Source: Colivivens sp964537205
GTDB lineage: Bacteria; Bacteroidota; Bacteroidia; Bacteroidales; Bacteroidaceae
DNA length: 23,663 nucleotides
Direction: 5' to 3'
NCBI GenBank assembly: GCA_964537205.1
Contig: CAZHZH010000042.1
Coordinates: forward strand, 1 to 23,663
Below the pieces are notes generated by a model that was given only the letters and a program-made list of their open reading frames with translations, had not been told where the DNA came from and did not search any database. Position numbers and translations under genes: made by a program. How positions within the stretch are numbered: the first letter of the stretch is position 1; each line of letters opens with the position of its first letter. Positions 1 to 7,371 of this stretch are shown here, one piece after another.

Positions 1-178
1 TTATTATTACATTAGTTGATAATTACAAAGCGGTAAACATACTGGCTTTCCATGTAATTCGGGTGAACAGCCCTGCCAACCTGTATTCTCCTTGTTTGGC
101 GACTTAACTGCCATCTCTCATTTATCACATTCGTAAGGGGTTCATATTAGCTTGCCGTTCAATTATAATTCCCTTCCC

Positions 179-203
179 TTATCGTCGCCTTGGCTGACGA
201 TAA
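179..203. other. hairpin, 8-bp perfect arms
   Basis: The arms TTATCGTC (179-186) and GACGATAA (196-203) are exact reverse complements. The inner bases can add a GCC/GGC pairing with one bulged T. Neither strand has a T-run after the stem, so a standard intrinsic terminator is unlikely. It may belong to the 3' end of an upstream transcript or to an unrecognised RNA. Confidence 0.4.
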
Positions 204-482
204 AGCCCAAAGATATTGCAGCTTAGAAGTGGCGATTTGTCCGACATATAATTTACATAGAATAGCCAGATACAGAATCGTATCGATCCGCATCTATACA
301 TGTCAGGCAGCATATAGCACATTCGTTAGGACTGACTGAACAGTAAAGATTGGAGAAACCGACGAATTGCGTGATGTGCATAGTTTGCAATGTACATACT
401 ATATGGCTTCTCATACTTGCGAAAGTTGCATGAAAAAGGAAAGTTTCTGTGTAAGATATTATGTGATTAGAAAAAAATTAGC

Positions 483-490
483 TATGTTTG
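483..490 (+). promoter_or_regulatory. -7 promoter element of rnr
   Basis: TATGTTTG matches the Bacteroidetes -7 consensus TAnnTTTG exactly. Transcription would start near 495, giving a leader of about 31 bases before the ATG at 526. No good TTTG -33 element is visible at the expected 19-21 base spacing. Confidence 0.5.
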
Positions 491-525
491 CATTGTAAAA
501 GCAGGGGACATAAAAAACAAGTAAT

Positions 526-2715
526 ATGACTCGATCCAAACTGAACAAAAAGCAATTGAGGGAAAAAGTTCTTGACTTTTTTCAAAGCAAGCCTCGTGAA
601 TCATTCACATTGAAGCAAGTACTGAGTGGATTACACCTCAAAAGTCATCCTCTAAAGATTTTGTGTGTTGACATACTCAATGAGTTGCTTGATGAAGAAG
701 TGCTGTTCCGCAATTACGATGGAGACATCGCATACAACGGCAATGACAACCAAGAAGCCGAAGGACTGTTCCGTCGCACTGCCAGTGGGAGGAATTTCGT
801 CGACACCGATGACGGCTTGTCAGTCACCATATATGACGAGGACACACTTCACGCATTGGATGGCGACAGGGTAAAGATAACAATTTACGCTTCTAAGAAA
901 GACTCTAAAAAAACCAAAGGAGAAGTCATTGAAATTATCCAACGTAGTAACAAGCCTATCGTTGGCGAGTTGCAAGTAAGCCATGGCATAGCATTCCTTG
1001 TACGTTCTGACAACTACCTGCCATACGACGTGTATATTCCCAAAGGCAAGTTGAAGGGAGGGAAAAATGGAGACAAGGCGTTAGTGCAAATCACTGAATG
1101 GCCCGAAGGGATGAGCAATCCGATTGGCACCGTCAAAGACATACTTGGCATATCCGGTGAAAACAATACAGAGATGCACGCCATACTAGCTGAGTATGGT
1201 TTGCCATACACTTATCCGAAAGAAGTAGAGAAAAGCGCGGATAAGATCAGTGACGTAATCCCTGAAGAAGAGTATAAAAAGCGCGAGGATTTCCGCAATG
1301 TCACCACGTTCACCATTGATCCGCACGATGCCAAAGACTTCGACGACGCCCTGTCAATCCGTCCGCTTGGCAACGGACGTTATGAGGTGGGAGTGCATAT
1401 AGCAGATGTATCATATTACGTGCAAGAGGGCTCGATCATCGACAAGGAGGCACAAAAACGAGGAACGTCAGTATACCTTGTCGACCGAACAGTCCCTATG
1501 TTGCCCGAACGGCTTTGTAATTACATTTGTTCCCTAAGGCCAAACGAGGAAAAACTAACCTATTCCGTTATTTTTGAAATGGATGAAAACGCAAAGGTGT
1601 ATAACTCGCGAATTGTACATACCATTATAAAAAGCAACCGGAGGTTCACATACGAGGAGGTGCAGAAAACATTGGAAGACAATGGCGAGGCGGCCGACAT
1701 AGAGGGGCGCATTCCGGTAGCCGCAAGCCGCAGGACAGGTGAATTTTGCAACGAACTCATCGTCCTAAACAGGATGGCTCATAAGTTGCGGTCATCAAGA
1801 ATGGCAAATGGGGCGATAGACTTTGACCGGGCGGAAGTCCGCTTTGAAATTGACGAGAAAGGCAAGCCTCTCAGCGTTTATTTCAAAGTTTCAAAAGACG
1901 CGAACAAACTGATTGAGGAATTCATGCTGCTTGCCAACAGGACTGTCGCGGAGAGTGTGGGCAAAGTAAAGAAGAACCAAAAGGCAAAGACTTTCCCATA
2001 TCGTGTACACGACTTGCCCGACCCTACAAAATTAGAGCATCTGGCATCGTTTGTGAAAAAATTCAACTACACGGTCAAGACAGACGGCTCCAAGACAGAT
2101 GTTGCCAAAAGCATCAACAAACTACTCACAGATGTACGTGGCAAGAAAATACAGGAGCTTGTGGAAACTGTGTCACTACGAGCCATGATGAAAGCAAAAT
2201 ACAGTACGCACAACATCGGACATTACGGATTAGCATTCGATTACTACACTCATTTCACATCGCCAATCCGACGTTACCCGGACTTAATGGTACATCGCCT
2301 ACTGACACGTTACGCTGCAGGCGGAGCAAGTGCAAGCCAGAAAAAATACGAGAACTTGTGCGAGCACAGTTCGGCAATGGAACAGTTGGCGGCTGCAGCC
2401 GAGAGAGCGTCTATCAAGTACAAGCAAGTGGAATTCATGAGTGACAAGCTGGGTGAAGAGTTCGATGCGAAAATCAGTGGTGTCACAGAGGCCGGCTTGT
2501 ATGCAGAAATCAATGAGAATCATTGCGAAGGATTCATCGCAGTGCGTTTCTTAGGGAATGAAACGTTTAAATTTGATGAAAAGAACTACTGTCTTGTAGG
2601 ACGCAAGTCGCACCACCAATTCGCCCTTGGTGACGGAATCCGGATCAAGGTGGCAAAAGCGAATTTATACCGTAAGACATTAGATTTCGACTTCGTAAAG
2701 AAACTGACTAAATAA
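526..2715 (+). CDS. rnr: ribonuclease R (3'-5' exoribonuclease)
   Basis: RNase R degrades structured RNA processively from the 3' end and serves in mRNA and rRNA turnover in the cytoplasm. The order is an N-terminal helix-turn-helix-like region (about 1-65), cold-shock/OB domains (about 80-210), the RNB catalytic domain (about 258-595) and a C-terminal S1 domain (about 645-727). The RNB active-site motif DPHDAKDFDDA is at 265-275, with the acidic set D265, D271, D273 and D274. The second signature, HFTSPIRRYPD, lies near 576-586. The length of 729 residues is normal for bacterial RNase R. The ATG at 526 follows the promoter element by about 35 bases and gives a full N-terminus. The stop is one base before the next ATG, so the downstream DUF4861 gene is probably co-transcribed. 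Confidence 0.96.
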   Translation: MTRSKLNKKQLREKVLDFFQSKPRESFTLKQVLSGLHLKSHPLKILCVDILNELLDEEVLFRNYDGDIAYNGNDNQEAEGLFRRTASGRNFVDTDDGLSVTIYDEDTLHALDGDRVKITIYASKKDSKKTKGEVIEIIQRSNKPIVGELQVSHGIAFLVRSDNYLPYDVYIPKGKLKGGKNGDKALVQITEWPEGMSNPIGTVKDILGISGENNTEMHAILAEYGLPYTYPKEVEKSADKISDVIPEEEYKKREDFRNVTTFTIDPHDAKDFDDALSIRPLGNGRYEVGVHIADVSYYVQEGSIIDKEAQKRGTSVYLVDRTVPMLPERLCNYICSLRPNEEKLTYSVIFEMDENAKVYNSRIVHTIIKSNRRFTYEEVQKTLEDNGEAADIEGRIPVAASRRTGEFCNELIVLNRMAHKLRSSRMANGAIDFDRAEVRFEIDEKGKPLSVYFKVSKDANKLIEEFMLLANRTVAESVGKVKKNQKAKTFPYRVHDLPDPTKLEHLASFVKKFNYTVKTDGSKTDVAKSINKLLTDVRGKKIQELVETVSLRAMMKAKYSTHNIGHYGLAFDYYTHFTSPIRRYPDLMVHRLLTRYAAGGASASQKKYENLCEHSSAMEQLAAAAERASIKYKQVEFMSDKLGEEFDAKISGVTEAGLYAEINENHCEGFIAVRFLGNETFKFDEKNYCLVGRKSHHQFALGDGIRIKVAKANLYRKTLDFDFVKKLTK

Positions 2716-2716
2716 A

Positions 2717-3988
2717 ATGAAAATGAATATGAAGAAACTTACTTTTTTTGTTTTTGCCACTCTAATCGCATTTGCCGCCAACGCTGGAGACAAAGTGACG
2801 ATAATAGTGAACAATTCCCTCAATATCGCCCGTAGCGGCGAAATGGCCGAAGTGAACATGAGAGATCTACAATCCAAACTTGGAAATGGATCAAACGAGG
2901 TTGTTGTAACAGACGCTGACGGACGCGAAATTCCAAGCCAGGTCACATACGACGGCAAACTAATATTCCAAGTAGGTGTCGCCGCAAAGGGCAAGTCTGT
3001 ATACTATATCAAGGCTGGCAAGCCTTCCAACTACGAGCCTAAGGTTTTCGGCAGGCAATTTCCGGAAAGAGTCGATGATATCGCATGGGAAAACGACCGT
3101 GTCGCATTCCGCTGTTACGGTCCGGCATTACAGAAGAGTGGCGAACGTGCTTGGGGTTACGACATTTGGAACAAGCGTACATCAAAATTGGTTGTTGAAG
3201 ACCGATATGCCAGCGAACTGGACCCGGACATGCAAAGAGCGATCAGCAAATTGCGCAAGATTGGCAAGGGCGATCTTGCCGACGACGTGTACAATGCAAT
3301 AAGCTACCACGTGGATCACGGCAACGGCATGGACTGCTATAAGGTCGGACCTACACTTGGATGTGGAACCAACGCGCTGTTGGTGGGTGACAAAATAGCG
3401 TACCCACGTTGCTACAAGACATACGAAATACTTGACAAAGGTCCATTGCGCTTCACCGTAAAGTTGACGTATGGTGTAGAACAAGTCGACGGGATGTCAG
3501 TTACAGAAGTCAGGACCGTCAGCCTTGATGCCGGTTCACAACTGAACAAGGCAACCGTGAAATACGAGGGGTTGACAAAGGACATGCCTCTTGCTTTCGG
3601 GATCGTCGTCCACAGTGAGAATCCCAATGCTTACGTTCTTAACCAAAGCGACGGCTACATGGGCTACGAGGACTTGGGCGATCCCAACCAATACAAAGAA
3701 AAATACCGCGCTTCACAAAACAAAGACTTCGGTAAAATATACGTCGGGACAGTATGCGGCCGTAAAGGTCTCGCAATGAAGTTCAAACCAGAAGAGGGAC
3801 TCTCTGGGGCCACAGGACACATCCTTACCATTACGAACATCAAACCCGATCTAGAAATAACATACTACTTTGGCTCAGGATGGAATCGTAACGAAGAGAC
3901 GGGCTTTAAAACCCTGGCAGACTGGGAATCATACCTTAGTACATTCGCAAAACAAGTTAAATCTCCACTGAAGTTGACTATTAAATAA
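2717..3988 (+). CDS. secreted DUF4861 family protein
   Basis: This 423-residue protein has a Sec signal peptide (hydrophobic stretch at about 7-23, cleavage near ANA-GD) and is probably periplasmic. The body resembles the DUF4861 family found in Bacteroidetes near carbohydrate-use genes: an N-terminal beta-rich part with VTIIVNNSLNIAR, and a central segment with CYGPALQKSGERAWGYDIW. I know of no established reaction; a role on sugars or uronates is only suggested by the usual neighbourhood of the family. It starts one base after the rnr stop. The ATGs at 2717, 2723 and 2729 all keep the signal peptide, so the exact start is open. No polysaccharide-utilisation genes adjoin it here, and a promoter separates it from the exopolysaccharide-like block downstream. 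Confidence 0.8.
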   Translation: MKMNMKKLTFFVFATLIAFAANAGDKVTIIVNNSLNIARSGEMAEVNMRDLQSKLGNGSNEVVVTDADGREIPSQVTYDGKLIFQVGVAAKGKSVYYIKAGKPSNYEPKVFGRQFPERVDDIAWENDRVAFRCYGPALQKSGERAWGYDIWNKRTSKLVVEDRYASELDPDMQRAISKLRKIGKGDLADDVYNAISYHVDHGNGMDCYKVGPTLGCGTNALLVGDKIAYPRCYKTYEILDKGPLRFTVKLTYGVEQVDGMSVTEVRTVSLDAGSQLNKATVKYEGLTKDMPLAFGIVVHSENPNAYVLNQSDGYMGYEDLGDPNQYKEKYRASQNKDFGKIYVGTVCGRKGLAMKFKPEEGLSGATGHILTITNIKPDLEITYYFGSGWNRNEETGFKTLADWESYLSTFAKQVKSPLKLTIK

Positions 3989-3989
3989 A

Positions 3990-4007
3990 TAATGAGGAGG
4001 GTCATTA
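3990..4007 (+). terminator. possible weak terminator stem-loop
   Basis: The arms TAATGA (3990-3995) and TCATTA (4002-4007) are exact reverse complements around the loop GGAGGG, beginning two bases after the DUF4861 stop. There is no T-run behind it, so termination is a guess from position only. Confidence 0.25.
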
Positions 4008-4084
4008 GCCAAAGTCTCCATCAACAGATGACTCGGCCATAATACGCCTCTAACATGGGAAAAGTAAAAAATCGCATGAAATAT

Positions 4085-4115
4085 TTTGCCATGTGCCAAA
4101 TATAGATTAACTTTG
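4085..4115 (+). promoter_or_regulatory. consensus -33/-7 promoter of the seven-gene block
   Basis: TTTG at 4085-4088 and TAACTTTG at 4108-4115 match the Bacteroidetes -33 (TTTG) and -7 (TAnnTTTG) consensus exactly with a 19-base spacer. This is the best promoter in the window. The transcript would begin near 4120 and reach the receiver ATG at 4154 after about 34 bases. No comparable complete promoter was seen in the short gaps further inside the block, which supports one long transcript. Confidence 0.75.
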
Positions 4116-4153
4116 TGGCAATAATCTGATAAAATTACCATAACATAAACAGG

Positions 4154-4570
4154 ATGAATGCAAATATTAATCCAAATATCGACGTAGACAAGTTAAAAGT
4201 TCTGATTGTTGATGATGTTCCTTTGAACATATTGCTGGTGAGGAAAATGCTATCACAATATACATTCCAAATTCAAACAGCCACCAACGGGCAGGCAGCA
4301 CTTGACATTATCAGCAGCGACACCCCCGACCTGGTGTTGCTTGACTTGATGATGCCGGGTATCGATGGTTTCGAGGTTATAGAAAGAGTACGCGCGTTTG
4401 AAAAGACCAAGAATCTTCCGATTATCATATTGTCTGCATTGAACTCTGAGGCTGATATTGTTAGAGGTATGCAACTTGGAGCAAACGACTTTGTAAACAA
4501 GCCTATTATCATGGAGAAGCTGCTTAACAGTGTCGCCAAACAAATCAACCAACTTCCACCTAAAGGATGA
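4154..4570 (+). CDS. stand-alone receiver-domain response regulator
   Basis: The 138-residue protein is a single CheY-like receiver with no output domain. The acidic pair D20-D21, the phospho-acceptor D64 (in LVLLDLMMP), the switch residue S94 (IILSA) and K116 (in VNKP) are all present, so it should be phosphorylatable. With no DNA-binding or enzymatic part, it most likely acts by binding another protein. It is the first gene of the putative exopolysaccharide block and lies directly before the HEAT-like membrane protein and the GT2 synthase, which makes those the obvious partners (inference). No histidine kinase gene is next to it; the hybrid kinase at the far end of the window carries its own receiver. 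Confidence 0.92.
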   Translation: MNANINPNIDVDKLKVLIVDDVPLNILLVRKMLSQYTFQIQTATNGQAALDIISSDTPDLVLLDLMMPGIDGFEVIERVRAFEKTKNLPIIILSALNSEADIVRGMQLGANDFVNKPIIMEKLLNSVAKQINQLPPKG

Positions 4571-4614
4571 AGTCTGGATACGGGCAGGAAAATAAAAACA
4601 TAAGAGGTATATGA

Positions 4615-5829
4615 ATGTATGCTAATGTGATTCCGTTGGTCATGGGACCTACGGTTGAATTTTACGGATGGGAAGTTATAGGATATTATATCAATAACAT
4701 CTCAAATTACCTTGCAGAATATTCATGGCAGGTAAGGACGGCTTATGGCTTGATCGTTACATGTATCTTCATAATGATCCTGCTCTTCTTTATGTTCATA
4801 ATACTAATACGTAGAAGGACAAAATACAAGAAGAAATACGACAAACTCTCCGCACGCTTTCATGATCCGTTCTATCAAATGCTAATACTCCCAGAAGCCC
4901 CGTCGTCGGGAGAACTGGAAGAGATACTTGGATGCAGCGAGGCAGAACTGAGGAAATACAATCCAAAGATGTTCGCCCAAATGATTTCGTCGTTGCGCAT
5001 GGAATTGAGTGAGATATTATATTTGCCAAACGTACAGTACCTTGCAGACATTTCAGGAGTTACAGACTATTTCGAAAAATCCTTAGTGGCGCGCAAAAAC
5101 ATCTTTGAAACCTTGCAGATGGTGGTTAACATGAATATAATGGTAAGTGAAGGCGAGCTTGCAATCTATCTTAACCATCACACGACCAACATCAGGCTTA
5201 TGGCCCGGCTTGCATACAGCATCAGTACGGAGAACGAGCCTTACAAGTATCTTGAAGAAGATTTGAACGAGAAGTTGTCACTTTGGAGGCCGATGCTGAC
5301 ACACCGTCTTTTCGGCTGGCTTCAGTCGTGTGACCGCCCTATGCCTTCATTCCTCACCTTGGCAAGTGAATTGAAGAATGAGGACTCAGCCGCATTCCTC
5401 ATAGAGGAGGTGGCTTATTGGGGCAGCGAAGAAGAGAAAAAGCATCTGCCTGATTTCTTCCTTTCCAAATGGTATAAATGCCGTATAGCGGCATTACATG
5501 CGACGGCGCAGCTTGGCACGGTTGAGAACGAGGATGAAATGGTGAATACATACGACCGACAGCCGGAAAACATAAAACGCGAAATCCTTAAGACACTGTT
5601 ATCAATCGGATCGGGCAAACGTGTTGACTTCTTTGAGAAAGTATACAACACTACATCATCGAAGGAAACACGAGAACAGGCTCTTACCTGTTTGTACTTC
5701 TATGGCTCGGAAGGTCGTCGCAGATTCGAAATAATACGTTCTGAAAGCCAGAATGACGAGGAACACAAGATATTGATGGATCAAATAGATTCCGCAAACC
5801 TGCTCAAGCAGTTGCAGGAACTTTCTTAA
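4615..5829 (+). CDS. membrane-anchored HEAT-like repeat protein
   Basis: This 404-residue protein has a short N-terminal segment (1-43), one strong transmembrane helix (about 45-65), a basic stop-transfer stretch (RRRTKYKKKY) and a long cytoplasmic part. The cytoplasmic part, clearest at about 255-385, looks like alpha-helical repeats of the HEAT type, a scaffold for protein-protein contact. No catalytic motif is visible. It lies 44 bases after the receiver and 29 bases before the GT2 synthase. I infer that it is a cytoplasmic adaptor that links the receiver to the synthase or stabilises the synthase, as small membrane partners do in other polysaccharide synthase systems. The repeat assignment is by eye and would need a profile or structure search. 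Confidence 0.75.
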   Translation: MYANVIPLVMGPTVEFYGWEVIGYYINNISNYLAEYSWQVRTAYGLIVTCIFIMILLFFMFIILIRRRTKYKKKYDKLSARFHDPFYQMLILPEAPSSGELEEILGCSEAELRKYNPKMFAQMISSLRMELSEILYLPNVQYLADISGVTDYFEKSLVARKNIFETLQMVVNMNIMVSEGELAIYLNHHTTNIRLMARLAYSISTENEPYKYLEEDLNEKLSLWRPMLTHRLFGWLQSCDRPMPSFLTLASELKNEDSAAFLIEEVAYWGSEEEKKHLPDFFLSKWYKCRIAALHATAQLGTVENEDEMVNTYDRQPENIKREILKTLLSIGSGKRVDFFEKVYNTTSSKETREQALTCLYFYGSEGRRRFEIIRSESQNDEEHKILMDQIDSANLLKQLQELS

Positions 5830-5858
5830 TTGTTGGACTAATAAAATGTTGATGTAAT

Positions 5859-7316
5859 ATGTTATATGCACTTCTACTTTTCTATGGATATGTAATATTC
5901 TTCTATTCATTGGCACTAATAGCGTCATACATCGCCTTGCTAATCATGGCATATATATACAGTTCCGGGTACAAACGCTGGTCGGACGATTATATCAAAC
6001 ATATGGTCGACAGTACACCCTACGTCCCAGGCGTGTCAATTGTAGCCCCTGCATATAACGAGGAAAAAACCATTGTGGACAATGTCAACTCACTACTACG
6101 GCAAGACTACCCAAACTTTGAGATTGTAATTGTAAACGACGGCAGCAAGGACCATACGCTTGAACTCCTCATTGAGAATTTCGACATGGTGGAAGTACCA
6201 TACGATTACGTGGAGCACATACACTGCAAGCCTTTCAAGAGGCTGTTCAAATCAACAAACTACAAGTACCAAAAACTTGTGGTGGTTGACAAGATGAACG
6301 GAGGCACAAAGGCCGATGCGGTGAATGGCGGACTCAACGTAATAACCAACCCGTATTTCATCAATACCGATGTGGACTGCGTCCTCTCCAAGGATGCAAT
6401 CTACCATTGTATCTTCCCAGTGCTGCTCGACGACAGTGTCATAGCAGTCAGTGGCACGATGAGTATGAGTAATGGCTCCACAGTCGAAAACGGAGAGATT
6501 ATAGAGCTGAGCACATCAAACCGTCCGATTCCTCTGTTCCAAGATCTTGAATACAAGCGAAGTTTCTTAATCGGAAAGATGGGGTGGTCGTGCATTAACG
6601 CGATGAACAACGTGTCAGGAGGTTATGGGTTGTTCAACTCACAGGTGGTTATTGCAGCCGGAGGTTACGGGTCCGACTCTTTTGCCGAGGATATGGACAT
6701 GCTGTTCCGAATGATTGGCTATTGTTGCGACTTCAACCGGCCATATAGAGTGGTACAAATTCCGCATACCTGCTGTTGGACAGAAGGTCCGGCAAATGTC
6801 AAGACACTCGTCCGCCAGCGTGTACGTTGGGGACGTGGATTGATACAACTTGTAGTGGAACATTCACGAATGCTGTTTAATCCAAAGTATAAGACATTAG
6901 GCATGCTCACATTTCCTTATACTTTCGTCTTTGAGTTTCTTGCGCCAATCATCGAGTGCGTGGGTGTCCTATTGGTGATTTACCTCGCATTTACAGGAGG
7001 TGTGAACTGGGACACGTTCTTTGTAATGTTCGGAGCGATATTCCTCTTTAGTGTCATGCTGAGTTCGTTTGTTGTATTCTACGACTACCTGTTAGGCGGA
7101 TCATACCATAGGACATCCAATTATGCTAAATTGTTGTTGGCAGGTTTGCTCGAGCCATTGTGCTATCATCCTATTGTAGTGTACTCTTCAATACGAGGCT
7201 ACTACAATTACCTTACACGCAAAAAAGCCGTATGGGGCGACATGAACCGTCAGGGAGCAAAGAAGGCTCAGCCTGCAGGAGCAGCCAACGCACAGGCCGC
7301 GGCAAAGACAAAGTAG
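5859..7316 (+). CDS. processive GT2 family glycosyltransferase (polysaccharide synthase)
   Basis: This inner-membrane family 2 glycosyltransferase of 485 residues resembles PgaC and hyaluronan synthases. It has an N-terminal membrane segment (about 4-34), the GT-A domain and about three C-terminal membrane helices (about 352-378, 385-409 and 424-445). Motifs in order are APAYNEE (64-68 region), VNDGS with D94, the metal-binding DVD (171-173), the catalytic-base region AEDMD with D278, and QRVRW (320-324), the QxxRW signature of processive enzymes. It should build a beta-linked homopolymer from a nucleotide sugar and pass it across the membrane; the sugar cannot be read from the sequence. The tail from about 465 is rich in Ala, Gln and Lys and is probably disordered. 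I see no PilZ domain, so the usual c-di-GMP control seems absent. Confidence 0.92.
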   Translation: MLYALLLFYGYVIFFYSLALIASYIALLIMAYIYSSGYKRWSDDYIKHMVDSTPYVPGVSIVAPAYNEEKTIVDNVNSLLRQDYPNFEIVIVNDGSKDHTLELLIENFDMVEVPYDYVEHIHCKPFKRLFKSTNYKYQKLVVVDKMNGGTKADAVNGGLNVITNPYFINTDVDCVLSKDAIYHCIFPVLLDDSVIAVSGTMSMSNGSTVENGEIIELSTSNRPIPLFQDLEYKRSFLIGKMGWSCINAMNNVSGGYGLFNSQVVIAAGGYGSDSFAEDMDMLFRMIGYCCDFNRPYRVVQIPHTCCWTEGPANVKTLVRQRVRWGRGLIQLVVEHSRMLFNPKYKTLGMLTFPYTFVFEFLAPIIECVGVLLVIYLAFTGGVNWDTFFVMFGAIFLFSVMLSSFVVFYDYLLGGSYHRTSNYAKLLLAGLLEPLCYHPIVVYSSIRGYYNYLTRKKAVWGDMNRQGAKKAQPAGAANAQAAAKTK

Positions 7317-7338
7317 AGATACGCAGAAGCATAAAGAC

Positions 7339-7371
7339 ATGATAATAATGATAATAGGTTCGATGTTATGA
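7339..7371 (+). other. 10-codon mini-ORF coupled to the TPR gene start
   Basis: In the 51-base gap, a 9-base unit (ATGATAATA) is repeated twice in tandem (7339-7356). It opens a frame reading MIIMIIGSML, whose TGA stop (7369-7371) overlaps the ATG of the next gene (7368) as ATGA. It could serve translational coupling or be chance. There is no evidence that it is translated. Confidence 0.2.

Larger units (their letters stand above)
1..525. other. non-coding region upstream of rnr
   Basis: Stops occur frequently in the plus frames and no reading frame of meaningful length is present on either strand. It contains a clear hairpin (179-203) and, near its right end, the rnr promoter element. I compared it by eye with the conserved cores of RNase P RNA, tmRNA and SRP RNA and saw no match. 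A small RNA on either strand cannot be excluded, because the region is unusually long for this compact window. Confidence 0.6.
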
